From the NCBI RefSeq assembly GCF_020080835.1, contig NC_058160.1, positions 10,481,515-10,545,514 on the forward strand: a stretch of DNA of 64,000 nt, read 5' to 3'. Made by a program: the position numbers and the translations under genes. Positions 49,217 to 58,880 of the stretch are shown piece by piece. The notes under the pieces were generated by a model. The model was given only the letters and a program-made list of their open reading frames with translations. It was not told where the DNA came from and did not search any database. The stretch comes from Cotesia glomerata (taxonomy: Eukaryota; Arthropoda; Insecta; Hymenoptera; Braconidae). Within the stretch, counting starts at the first letter, position 1, and every line of letters starts with the position of its first letter.

Positions 49217-52207
49217 CTACTGGTCCCTTTCTGCGATTTTATCTTTCAGAAGGTGCTGTGCGTAAACTGCTACAGCTGACCAGTTTTCCTCTTGTTCTAT
49301 CATATAGGTCACCAAGCTGGAGGGGGAGAGCCTGGCGCCTATGATCTCTTCGGTGCTGCTTCTGTAGTCCTTCCACCGAGCGCACTCGAAGAATGTGTGT
49401 TCGGCGTTGTCAATTTTGTCTGGGCAATATTTGCACATTGGCGTGCTGTGCAAACCCATCTTGAAAAGATAGGTATTAAACTGTCCATGCCCTGTCAGTA
49501 GTTGAGTCAGGAAGAAATCCGTGTCCCCGTGTTTCCGAGAGAGCCAGGCATTGATGTTTGGAATCAGGTGCTCTGTCCATCTGCCCGTCTCCCCCGACGT
49601 CCATTGGTCTTGCCACTCTTGTAGTGTTTCCTGTTTAATTTTCGTTCTTGTCTCTTGGGAGTTGTCACCTTTCTCCTTGGCGTCGTATAGTTTTGCCCTC
49701 TCGAACGCTAGTAAGTCTATGGGTGCTGCTCCAGCTATGACCAACACGGCCGCTGCTGAGACCGTGCGGTATGCACAAGCAACTCTAAGAGCGCCTCGTC
49801 GCTGCACTGCTGCCATCTTACGCCGATAGGTCCTTTGTTTAAGGATGTCCGCCCATATTTCCGCTCCATAGAGCAGTATTGAGTGGACTGTTTCTAGAAG
49901 GACTCTCCTCTTTTTGGTTCGTGGCCCTATTGTGTTGGCCATGATTCTTGACAGATTGGAAACCGTCTTGCTCGCTTTCTTGCATGCACTATCAAGGTGT
50001 TCGCGGAAGGATAGTTTTTCGTCTATCATCACTCCCATATAGCGCAGTGCTCTTGTAGATGTCACTGTTGTCTCGCCCATGTCAACGACAAAGGGTTTTG
50101 GGAACCACTTTTGTCGAGTCAAGACGACCATCTCTGTTTTCTGCTTGGCGAGTTTCAGATAGTGTTTCTCAAGCCAATTTTCGACGGCTCGGATGGTTTC
50201 TCGTACTAGTAGGTCTGCCTCCTCGGTACTGTCCACTATTATCGTTGCCGCTATGTCATCTGCAAATCCCGTTAGTGCCACTTGTTTTGGCAACGGGATT
50301 TCTAGGAGCTTGTCATAGTTAACGTTCCAGAGATCGGGCCCCAAAATTGAGCCTTGTGGCACACCAGCCGTTATGTCATATTCTTGTGGGCCTTCTGTTG
50401 TTTCCGCTATCAGCGTTCTTTTGTCAAGATAGTCATTGACTATTGCCAGGTTTTCTGGTTCTGCGTCAAATTTATTTTTCAAGGCATCCAAGATGTCGCC
50501 CCAGTTTGCGCTGTTAAAGGCGTTTTTGATGTCTAGTGTAAGAACAAGACACACGTTACGAGCTTTGAGACTACCAGACCATGCTTTTCTTGCTATCTCC
50601 GTGACTGTCTTAATCGCTCCAATTGTTGATCGTCTTTTCCGGAAGCCGTGTTGGTTGTCGGCGAAGCTTCCAGCGCGTTCGATGTCTTTTCGGAGCCTGC
50701 CCTGTATGAGCTTCTCGAGCAGCTTATCGGCAATGTTTAGCATACAGAGTGGTCTGAACGATGAAGGTGTTAGGGGTGTTCTTTTAACTTTGTCTAAGAG
50801 GACCAATCTCTGCCGCTTCCAGGTCGTAGGGAATGTGCCGGTTGCCAGGCATGCATTGTAGGCATTCAGGAGTATTTCTGGAAGTTCCAGAGCTACAGTC
50901 TTGATCACCGTCGCCGGGATGCCGTCAGGGCCAGGTGCTTTCTCTGTCTTCAGGGTCTTTGCTGCGTCTTGAAGCTCCTTGGTTGTGAAGAATGATGTGC
51001 CATGTTTCGTGCACTGTCTCCTTTCCCGCAGCGGGTGTTCTGGGAACAGCTCCGCGACGATGCTGTTCATGAGAGCAGGTGGCTTCGGCGGTTCTGGTGA
51101 AGCCTCTCCGAGTCGTTTCACGACAATTTCATAGGCTTTACCCCAGATGTCATTGTCAAGGTCCTTACAGATCTCTTTCCACAGCTTCGCTTTGTTTGCT
51201 TTGATAGCTCGGTTTAGGTTCTTTTTAACCTGTTTGTACTCGGCCGTATGAAAGTCCTGGTCTAAGTGTCGTTTTGCATGTCTCGTTGCTTTTCGACGTA
51301 ATTTGTGGCATGTTTTTCGGAGCTCTGTTATCTCATGTGACCACCAGTATGCCGGCCTGCGGGCACCTCGATTTCTTAGCCGTGGCATAGAAGCGTTACA
51401 TGCACTAACAATAACGTTTATTGTTCGTGACACAATTTCTTCCGTCTCCTTGCGGATACTTGAAGTAGGATTACTTTGAAGGGTAGACATACTTCGCGTG
51501 AGGGACGTTCTTAGTGCTTCGAGATCGAACTTCCTAGCGTTCCATTTCCATCTTTGGAGGTTACATGGCGGAGCTGGTCCAGGTACACTTTCAACTCTGA
51601 ATGTCACATGCTGATGATCGCTGCCACTGTATTTTTCGGATACCTTCCAGTCTTTGATCATGTTGGCAGTTCTTGGAGTCGCCAGAGAAATGTCCATGAT
51701 GGATTCTCGGTACCCCGGTCGTCGAAAGGTCGTAGTGTTCCCGGTGTTCAGAACTACAAGGTCAAGCCTTGCTGCGACATCCGCGACTTCATTTCCTCGA
51801 GTGTCAGAGAGTTCGGCACCCCATTCAGCTGATTTGGCGTTGAAGTCGCCTCCAATAATGACTTCGTCGTTGATCTTGAGAATAGCGTTCTCTATGTTCG
51901 CCAGTGTCTGACGGAACACACTGATCCCCTCGTTAGGCGAAAGATAGACGCTTATGAAGTAAGTTGTCGGGGTTGTTATCCAGACAAAACCTTCTCCACT
52001 TTCCTTGTTGATAACGGTCATCTTCTTCGGGTTTGTGATCCAGATTGCTGCCGTGCCAGTTTTATCAGTGAGCCATGTTCTGTCTTGGATGTTTAAATAT
52101 TGCTCGCAGATAAGACAGATGTCAATCTTGTCTTCATAGATACGCTGGTGCAGTAGGTTTTGCGCCAAGGCGCACCTATTCAGGTTGCCTTGTAGTATGC
52201 GTGTCAT
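49217..52207 (-). CDS. LINE ORF2: endonuclease and reverse transcriptase (copy A, open)
   Basis: The protein nicks target DNA and reverse-transcribes the element RNA at the nick. I take the start as the ATG at 52207, because its MTRILQGNLN is also the start in copy B and overlaps the ORF1 stop as ATGA; an upstream in-frame ATG at 52279 would lie inside ORF1. It has 996 codons. The apurinic-type endonuclease shows GGDFNAKSAEWG (about 119-130) and SDHQ (196-199). The reverse transcriptase shows APGPDGIP (about 424-431), QHGFRKRRST, LTLDIKNAF (Asp near 559), GVPQGS (615-620) and the catalytic FADD (648-651). The C-terminal zinc motif is CKYC with AEHTFFEC (about 925-942). There is no internal stop, so this ORF is potentially functional. 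Confidence 0.93.
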   Translation of the reverse strand: MTRILQGNLNRCALAQNLLHQRIYEDKIDICLICEQYLNIQDRTWLTDKTGTAAIWITNPKKMTVINKESGEGFVWITTPTTYFISVYLSPNEGISVFRQTLANIENAILKINDEVIIGGDFNAKSAEWGAELSDTRGNEVADVAARLDLVVLNTGNTTTFRRPGYRESIMDISLATPRTANMIKDWKVSEKYSGSDHQHVTFRVESVPGPAPPCNLQRWKWNARKFDLEALRTSLTRSMSTLQSNPTSSIRKETEEIVSRTINVIVSACNASMPRLRNRGARRPAYWWSHEITELRKTCHKLRRKATRHAKRHLDQDFHTAEYKQVKKNLNRAIKANKAKLWKEICKDLDNDIWGKAYEIVVKRLGEASPEPPKPPALMNSIVAELFPEHPLRERRQCTKHGTSFFTTKELQDAAKTLKTEKAPGPDGIPATVIKTVALELPEILLNAYNACLATGTFPTTWKRQRLVLLDKVKRTPLTPSSFRPLCMLNIADKLLEKLIQGRLRKDIERAGSFADNQHGFRKRRSTIGAIKTVTEIARKAWSGSLKARNVCLVLTLDIKNAFNSANWGDILDALKNKFDAEPENLAIVNDYLDKRTLIAETTEGPQEYDITAGVPQGSILGPDLWNVNYDKLLEIPLPKQVALTGFADDIAATIIVDSTEEADLLVRETIRAVENWLEKHYLKLAKQKTEMVVLTRQKWFPKPFVVDMGETTVTSTRALRYMGVMIDEKLSFREHLDSACKKASKTVSNLSRIMANTIGPRTKKRRVLLETVHSILLYGAEIWADILKQRTYRRKMAAVQRRGALRVACAYRTVSAAAVLVIAGAAPIDLLAFERAKLYDAKEKGDNSQETRTKIKQETLQEWQDQWTSGETGRWTEHLIPNINAWLSRKHGDTDFFLTQLLTGHGQFNTYLFKMGLHSTPMCKYCPDKIDNAEHTFFECARWKDYRSSTEEIIGARLSPSSLVTYMIEQEENWSAVAVYAQHLLKDKIAERDQ

Positions 52208-53589
52208 TGTTGCCCTCTCGTTGCTTCGGCAAGTGCGATGCGAAATGCCTTGCAAGCTCCGAAGCCGGCTATATGACATAAGTCATTTTGAACATCTTTG
52301 CTTGCCGTACAGAGGAAGCATCTTGGCTTTTCTACGCAGTCGGTAGATTTGTGGTTTTCCCTGCCACATTTATAGCAAAACTTGCTTCTGTCAGGTCCTG
52401 TACAATTTTCTGTTCAGCGACCGAACCCTAAGCATTTGAAGCAACGGGTTACTTTCGCAACTGGGCGAATGCAACAGTTAACCCATCCAATCTTTATTAT
52501 GGCCTTGTGCAGGGCTTTGGTCGCGTTGGCTTCGTTGATTTCGCAGAAGGCTGCTCGTTGGCCTCGCGGTGTAACTTTCGTCAAGTTTACCCGCTTGATC
52601 TCCAGGCTGTTGACGAAGTCGCGTTTCAGCGCTTCCCGAACGTCCTCCTCCGTAGAGACTCCATCCAAGTCGAGTATCTCTATCGTCGTTAAGGGCACCA
52701 GTGTTTTGACCGTACCGATGCTTGCGGTGGCTTTTTTGATTGCCGCAGTAAAAGCGGCGCTGTCTTCGATTTTACGGCTTATCTCCAGCAGGACGCCTCC
52801 GCGCTTCGTTTGTTTGATGGACTTTACGTCCACTCCCGTCTCCGTCGGGTTAACCTTGATTTTGATCTCTTTGAAAAGATCGGCGTAGGTTCGCCCTTCA
52901 GTTGGTTGAACAAGGATAGCCTTTGTTCTTGGTTTTCTTTTATCAACCTTACGGTGACTGTTTGCCCGCGGACCGTCGTTGACGTGTGGTCTTTGAGCCT
53001 CCTTCGGTGCTACTGCCACATCTTGTTGCACTTTCTTCTTCTTCCTCCTCCGAGTCACATCGGCCCAGATATTCTTGGCTTGCATTTCAGACACCTTAGG
53101 ATCGTGACCGGATGCGGGGCTCGGTGTAGATAGCTGTCTTCTTTTGGGATTCGGCTCCTGATACACAAGGTTTGGTGTTGACGGTGTATCCGCTTGGACA
53201 CTCATCCCGGGAGATGTTTGTGTGGTTTTCACTGTCCTGTTCTGAGCCATTTTCGAGGATGCAGTGAAATCCGTCAGTGCTAGGTTGTACGCCGTGTCGA
53301 TTGACCTGGCCAATTTTTTGATTTCTCCGTGGACGTTGGTTCTGTCTTTGATGTATTCCAGCAGCTCGACAATTTTTGACCCGAGTCTCTCAACCGGTGT
53401 TTGGCGGCAGTTACTGGGAGGTGCCGAGTTTACTCGGTCTCGGTAAAAAGAGCTGAAGGCTTTCCTACCTCCTGAATCTGTCTCGGCACTGTTCGTGCTC
53501 TGTACAACATCCATGGGGACGTCTTCTTTGCTTCCTTGTTTGTTATTGTTTTTTTTTACTTTCATCCATAATTTTGAGTGATACTCCAA
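52204..53589 (-). pseudogene. LINE ORF1, copy A: Gag-like protein with one in-frame stop
   Basis: ORF1 proteins of R1 elements bind element RNA. The frame is open from the ATG at 53589 and carries the conserved block NPTETGVDVKSIKQTKRGGV and EILDLDGVSTEEDVREALKR. A TGA occurs at about 52414-52416 in the first CCHC knuckle (CFKCLGFGR then stop); there the His of the copy-B motif CLGYGH is also changed to Arg. Beyond the stop the same frame continues through the other zinc knuckles (CYKCGRENHKSTDC, then CFLC) to a TGA at 52206-52204. Only this point lesion separates it from an open ORF1. Confidence 0.88.
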
Positions 53590-54149
53590 AGCAAAAGGTC
53601 GTCTCCGAACGCGATGCCTCCGGAAGTGGAGGGGTGATCACTCTTACAGCTACCTCCATTGCTATAAGAGCTTTCGGTCATTGAAGCGGGAAATCCCGCG
53701 GTCAACCACTTCGACCCTGCACCTGCTTCCTTCATCGGCTTCCTCTTGCTCCCGTGGGTGCGGCACGTAGATACCGGGAGTTACCACGTACACCGCGCTA
53801 TAAGGATCATTTCGCACATCTCTTTCGAGCAGCGTCACCGTATCCGCTTGCGTACGTGGCCCTAGGTCAGATGGTGTGACCAACCCTTCCTGCCGAAAAG
53901 GGAGTTTTCGTTTTTTACAGTGAGAGCTATTTTATTTCGCTCTTACCCTCTGTTCCGAAGAACAGCGAGCTTTCTCCGACCCATAAGGATACACGGACGG
54001 TGGCTGTTACTCTTCAGCTCCGATGCCTGATTTGGTCCGCGAGGGCTATTTTATTTCGCCCCAATCCGCCGATCTTACGAACGGTTAGGACCCCCCCTAT
54101 CCGCAACCTGGGGACGCGCACGGTGGGAGTTTGGCTTCTTCCGACGGGG
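53590..54149 (-). other. 5' untranslated leader of LINE copy A with a duplicated segment
   Basis: The block GGGCTATTTTATTTCGC at about 54043-54059 recurs as GAGCTATTTTATTTCGC at about 53926-53942, with TCCGA and TTACGA/TTACC motifs near each. This implies a diverged tandem unit of roughly 115 bp, as seen in leaders of some LINEs that carry internal promoters. A 73-codon frame (53883-53662, starting MVTPSDLGPRTQ) lies in the leader. Its role is unknown. Confidence 0.6.
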
Positions 54150-54253
54150 TATGTATGTATGTATGTATGTATGTATGTATGTATGTATGTATGTATGTAT
54201 GTATGTATGTATGTATGTATGTATGTATGTATGTATGTATGTATGTATGTATG
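54150..54253. repeat. (TATG)n microsatellite between the two LINEs
   Basis: About 26 uninterrupted 4-bp units. The tract is bounded on the left by the 5' end of copy A and on the right by the poly(A) complement of copy B (54254-54265). Confidence 0.98.
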
Positions 54254-54486
54254 TTTTTTTTTTTTGTAAAGAGGTACGAAAAAAGATCTTCAAAAGACAC
54301 CGGTATCGTTAACTCTGCCGCCCATCTTCCGGCAGATATCGATAGTCGGTAGTGTGGAGATTTTTACCCACTAAAAAAAACATTCCTCTTCCCCTCTCCC
54401 CTAGATGGTACGGGGAGGACTGGATTGGAACCGCGTTAGCATTACTTCAATCCAGTCGTGCTGCGTCTCACGACGCCTACTCCTGG

Positions 54487-55620
54487 CTACTGGTCCCTTT
54501 CTGCGATTTTGTCTTTCAGGAGGTGCTGTGCATAAACTGCAACAGCTGACCAGTTTTCCTCTTGTTTGATCATATAGGTCACCAGGCTTGAGGGGGAGAG
54601 CCTGGTGCTTATGATCTCTTCGGTGCTTCTTCTGTAGTCCTTCCATCGAGCACACTCGAAGAATGTGTGTTCGGCGTCGTCGATTTTATCCGGGCAGTAT
54701 TTGCACGTTGGTGTGCTGTGCAAACCCATCTTGAAAAGGTAGGCATTGAACTGCCCATGTCCCGTCAATAGCTGGGTCAGGAAGAAGTCCGTATCCCCGT
54801 GCTTCCGAGAGAGCCAGACGTTGATGTTTGGGATCAGGGGCGCTGTCCATCTGCCCGTCTCTCCCGATGTCCATCGGTCCTGCCACTCTTGCTGCGTTTC
54901 CGCCTTTATCCTCGTTCTTGCGTCCTTCATGTTATCATCACTGTCTTTAGCGTCATAGAGTTTTGCTCTTTCGAAAGCTAATAGGTCGATGGGCGCGGCT
55001 CCTGCAATGACCAATACAGCCGCTTCGGAAACTGTGCGGTAGGCGCAGACAACCCTGAGAGCGCCTCGCCGCTGTATTGCTGCGATCTTTCGCCGGTAGG
55101 TCTTCTGCTTTAATATGTCTGCCCATATCTCCGCTCCATAAAGCAGTACCGAGTGGACTGCTTCTAGAAGAACTCTTCTCTTTTTTGTTCTTGGTCCCAT
55201 GGTGTTGGTTATAATTCGTGCTAGGCTAGACACAGTCTTGCTGGCTTTCTTGCATGCACTGTCGAGGTGTTCACGGAAAGATAGTTTCTCGTCTATCATT
55301 ACCCCTAGATACCGCAAGGCCCTTGTTGACGTCAGCGTTGTTCCTCCCATGTCCATAGCGAATGGTTTTGGAAACCATTTTTGACGGGTCAAAACGACCA
55401 TCTCGGTTTTCTGTTTGGCGAGTTTCAGGTGATGCTTGTCGAGCCAAGTCTCGACGGTGTCGATGGTTTCCCGAACTAGCAGTTCGGCCTCTTCCACGCT
55501 GTCCGCCACTATAGTGGCTGCAACGTCGTCTGCAAAGCCTGTTAGCTCTACTTGCTCTGGCAACGGGATTTCAAGGAGCTCGTCGTAGTCTGCGTTCCAT
55601 AGATCAGGCCCCATTATTGA
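54487..55620 (-). pseudogene. LINE ORF2, copy B, third fragment (end of RT and C-terminal zinc motif)
   Basis: It resumes after a 1-base deletion near 55628 at SIMGPDLWNADYDE-like sequence. It keeps FADD, the thumb region RYLGVMIDEKLSFREHLD and the C-terminal CKYC...AEHTFFEC motif, then ends at the same stop as copy A. Confidence 0.9.
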
Positions 55621-56268
55621 GCCTTGCGCACGCCAGCCGTTATGGCGTATTCTTGTGGGCCTTCAGTAGTTTCCACTATTAGCTTTCTATCGTCAAGGTA
55701 GTTGTCGACTAGTGCCAGATTTTCTGGCTCCGCGTCAAACTTGTGCTCCAGAGCGTCTAAAATGTCTCCCCAATTTGCGCTGTTAAATGCGTTTTTGACA
55801 TCTAGCGTGAAGAGAAGACATACTTTACGAGCTTTGAGGCTACCAGACCATGCTTGTGTTGCTGTCTTTATGACTTTCTTGATCGCTCCGACTGTCGAAT
55901 GACCTTTCCGGAAGCCATGCTGGTTGGTGGCAAAACCTCCAGCACGGTCGATGTCGTCGCGAAATCTCCCTTGTATGAGCTTCTCGAGCAGTTTTCCAGC
56001 AATGTCTAGCATACAGAGTGGTCTAAACGACGAAGGTGTTATGGGGGTTCCCTTACCTTTGTCTAAGAGAACCAATCTCTGCCGTTTCCAGACCGCGGAA
56101 AAGGTGCCAGTTGCCAAGCATGCGTTGTAGGTGTTCAGGAGTAAGTCTGGGTATTCTAGGGCTATAATCTTGATCACCGATGCCGGGATGCCATCAGGTC
56201 CAGGTGCCTTTCCTGTTTTGAGTGACTTGGCCGCGTCTTGTAGTTCCTTAGTTGTGAAGGGCGTTACT
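55614..56268 (-). pseudogene. LINE ORF2, copy B, second fragment (N-terminal half of RT)
   Basis: The frame enters after a lesion near 56265-56300, where copy B is 2 bases longer than copy A. It contains GKAPGPDGIPASVIK, QHGFRKGHST and LFTLDVKNAFNSANW, and fails at ITAGVRKAQ where copy A has ITAGVPQGS. The cause is a 1-base deletion. Confidence 0.88.
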
Positions 56269-57478
56269 TCGTTGTTTTAGTGTAGTGTTTCTTCTCCCGC
56301 GGCGGGTGTTTGGGGAAAAGCTCCGCTACGATGCTATCCATTAAGGCTGGAGACTTCGGCGCCTCTGGTGAAGCCTTTCCAAGTCGTTTGGCGACAATTT
56401 GGTAGGCTTTACCCCAGATGTCATTGTCGAGATCGTTGCAGATCTCTTTCCACAACTTTGCTTTACTTGCTTTGATGGCTCGATTTAGCATCTTTTTGGC
56501 CTGCTTGTACTCTTTTGAATACAAGTCCTGGCTTGGGGAGCGTTTGGCGGCTCTCGTTGCGCGGCGACGTAGTTGATGGCACATTTTGCGAAGTTCCGCT
56601 ATGTCTGTTGACCACCAGTACGCCGGCCTGCGAAAACTCCGGTTTTTCAACCGCGGCATAGAGGCGTCACATGCGGCGGAAATCTCCTTCATCGTATTTA
56701 GTACTGTCCTTTCTGTCTCGCTGCAAGTATCCGGAGTCAGGTTGTTCTGAAGGGTAGACCAGCTCCGTGCAAGTGAAGCTCGCAGTGCCTCTGGATCAAG
56801 CTTCCTGATATTCCACTTTCGCTTAGAAAGGTCGTATTGTGGTACCGGAGCAGATGCCAATCCAACGTTAAATGTCACGAACTGGTGATCACTGCCACTG
56901 TATTTTTCGGATACTGTCCAGTTTTCAATCATGTTGGCAATTTTTGGAGTCGCCAACGAAATGTCGAGGATGGACTCTTGGTACCCCGGTCTTCTGAAAG
57001 TCGTGGTGCTCCCAGTATTTAGCACTATGAGGTCGAGTCTAGCCACGACGTCAGCGACCTCGTTGCCTCTGGTGTCGGAGAAATCAGCGCCCCATTCAGC
57101 CGATTTAGCATTGAAGTCACCAGCTACGATAACTTCGCCGTCGAACTTAGTGATCACATCCTCTATATTTGCCAGTTTCTGTCGGAACACACTAATCCCT
57201 TCGTTAGGTGAGAGATAGACGCTCATGAAGTAGGTTATGGGGGTTTGAATCCAGACAAAACCTGCTCCACTTCCGCTGTTGATGGTGGTAACGTTCTTTG
57301 TATTTGCAATCCAGATTGCCGCCGTGCCAGTTTTGTCTGCGAACCATGCTCTATCTTGGAGGTTTAGATATTGCTCACAGATGAAGCAAACGTCGATCCT
57401 CTCTTCAAAGACTCGCTGGCGAAGTAAATTTTGCGCCAACGCACATCTATTCAGGTTTCCTTGAAGTATGCGTGTCAT
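56264..57478 (-). pseudogene. LINE ORF2, copy B, first fragment (endonuclease)
   Basis: It starts MTRILQGNLNRCALAQNLLR, overlapping the ORF1 stop as ATGA. The endonuclease motifs AGDFNAKSAEWG and SDHQ are present. The frame runs through the linker (NDLDNDIWGKAYQIV) and breaks at HYTKTTK. Confidence 0.9.
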
Positions 57479-58827
57479 TTCTGCCCTTTTGTAGCTTCGG
57501 CAAGTGCGATGCGGAATACCTTACAAGCCCCGGAGCCTGGAATATGACATAAGCTATCTGGAGCTTCTTGTTCCTCTGTACAGAGGAAGCACTTTGGCTG
57601 TTCAACGCAGTCTGCAGCTTTGTGGTTTCCTCCTCCGCATTTAAAGCAGCACTTGCTTCTGTCAGGCCCCTTGCAGGAGTTCGTCGCGTGCCCGTATCCG
57701 AGACATCTGATACAGCGTGTTACTTTTACAACTGGTCGAATGCGGCAGTTGACCCATCCGATCATTATACGAGCCTTGTCAAGGATTTTGAACGCACTAG
57801 CCTCGTCTATCTCGCAGAAGGCTGCCCGGTTGCCCCGTCGAGTAGGCTTTGTCAAATTTACCCGTTTGATCTCCAGGCTGTCGGTGAAGTCACGTTTGAG
57901 TGCTTCGCGGGCGTCGTTCTCAGTAGTGATGGCATCCAAGTCCAGGATCTCGATCGTTGCTTTTGGTGTAAGCGTTCTGACTGTACCGATGTTAGCAGTT
58001 GCTGTTTTTATCGCAGCCGTGAAAGCGGTAGTGTCTTCAGTCTTGCGACCTATTTCTAGAAGAACGCCCCCTCGCTTCGTTTGTTTGATAGACTTTATGT
58101 CTACTCCAGTCTCTGTCGGATTAACCTTGGCTTTGATTTCCTTGAGGAGATCGGCGTATGTTCGCCCTTCAGCTGGTTGGACAAGCACAGCTTTAGTTTT
58201 TATCTTCTTCCTCCTCGGTTTCTTGGAGCCAACATTGCTTGGCTGGTTTTGGGCTGTAGCAGATTGAGCCACTGGCTCCTGTTCTTCCTTTTTCTTGTTT
58301 TTCCGAGTCACTTTGGTCCAGGTATCACCCCGGGCTGTCTTCTTATGTGCTGGCTTATCGATTTCCGAGGAAGGGCTGGGCGTGGATAGCGGCCTCTTCT
58401 TGTTTTTCTCTTCTCTATGCTGTGTTTTCTCAGGAGTGACCGAAAACGTCTGGGATTTTTTGTTCAGATCCGGAGATGTTTGCGTGGTTCTCGCCGACTT
58501 CGTTGCTGGTTTGTTGGCCAACTTATATGCCGTGGCAATGGACGCTACTATTTTTCTGAGTTCATGGTGGAGATTTCGTTTATCCTTTATGAACTCAGCT
58601 AATTCTTCGATCTTGCTACCGAGCCGTTCCATTGGCGATTGTTGACCGGTGACAGTCGGTAGAGAGTTTATCCTCCCTCGGCATGTGTGAGTGTTGACGG
58701 GAGCAACAGGTCTTCTACCTATTGGAGGAAAGTTTGTTTGCTGTGCGTCTACTTCCATCAGAGCTGTTTCTTTACTCCCTGTAGCATTGCTAGACAGCAG
58801 AGCCATGGGGTCTACTCCACTGTTCAA
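57475..58827 (-). CDS. LINE ORF1, copy B: Gag-like protein, open
   Basis: 450 codons starting MNSGVDPMALLSSNA. The N-terminal third is low-complexity and basic. The central block NPTETGVDIKSIKQTKRGGV is shared with copy A. The C-terminus has three zinc knuckles: CIRCLGYGHATNSC (about 372-385), CFKCGGGNHKAADC (about 394-407) and CFLC..LCHIPGSGAC (from about 413). It is likely an RNA-binding structural component of the retrotransposition complex. The 4-base ATGA overlap with ORF2 suggests translation of ORF2 by termination and reinitiation, as described for related R1-clade elements. Confidence 0.9.
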   Translation of the reverse strand: MNSGVDPMALLSSNATGSKETALMEVDAQQTNFPPIGRRPVAPVNTHTCRGRINSLPTVTGQQSPMERLGSKIEELAEFIKDKRNLHHELRKIVASIATAYKLANKPATKSARTTQTSPDLNKKSQTFSVTPEKTQHREEKNKKRPLSTPSPSSEIDKPAHKKTARGDTWTKVTRKNKKKEEQEPVAQSATAQNQPSNVGSKKPRRKKIKTKAVLVQPAEGRTYADLLKEIKAKVNPTETGVDIKSIKQTKRGGVLLEIGRKTEDTTAFTAAIKTATANIGTVRTLTPKATIEILDLDAITTENDAREALKRDFTDSLEIKRVNLTKPTRRGNRAAFCEIDEASAFKILDKARIMIGWVNCRIRPVVKVTRCIRCLGYGHATNSCKGPDRSKCCFKCGGGNHKAADCVEQPKCFLCTEEQEAPDSLCHIPGSGACKVFRIALAEATKGQK

Positions 58828-58839
58828 ACGGTTGCTTGA

Positions 58840-58880
58840 TTACAGTTACAGTTACAGTTACAGTTACTTGATTACAGTTA
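58840..58880. repeat. short (TTACAG)n tandem repeat
   Basis: Several 6-bp units interrupted by TTGATTACAG, lying between LINE copy B and the foldback element. Confidence 0.85.

Larger units (their letters stand above)
48968..54149 (-). mobile_element. R1-clade (Waldo-like) non-LTR retrotransposon, copy A, near full length
   Basis: A 5.18-kb LINE read right to left. The 5' leader is 54149 to about 53590, ORF1 is 53589-52204, ORF2 starts at 52207 and ends at 49217, and a 223-bp 3' UTR is followed by poly(A) (T-run 48968-48993 on the plus strand). ORF1 and ORF2 overlap by ATGA. Both ends abut (ATGT)n on the plus strand, that is (ACAT)n in the element's sense. Insertion into ACAY microsatellites is the reported specificity of Waldo elements in the R1 clade. 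The clade call rests on the ORF arrangement, the endonuclease/RT sequence style, the C-terminal CCHC and the target. Confidence 0.85.
54254..58835 (-). mobile_element. R1-clade (Waldo-like) non-LTR retrotransposon, copy B, disrupted
   Basis: This second copy has the same orientation, 3' UTR and poly(A)/(ACAT)n junction as copy A and is clearly diverged from it. ORF1 (58827-57475) is open, while ORF2 (starting at 57478) has two frameshifts. The recognisable LINE sequence ends just upstream of the ORF1 start. The leader seen in copy A is absent or replaced by the AGTTAC repeats and the foldback element that follow. Confidence 0.85.

Noticed and set aside
49292..52888. Several plus-strand frames of 60-170 codons
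   Set aside because: Antisense shadows of LINE ORF1 and ORF2. The same holds for 54746-58645.
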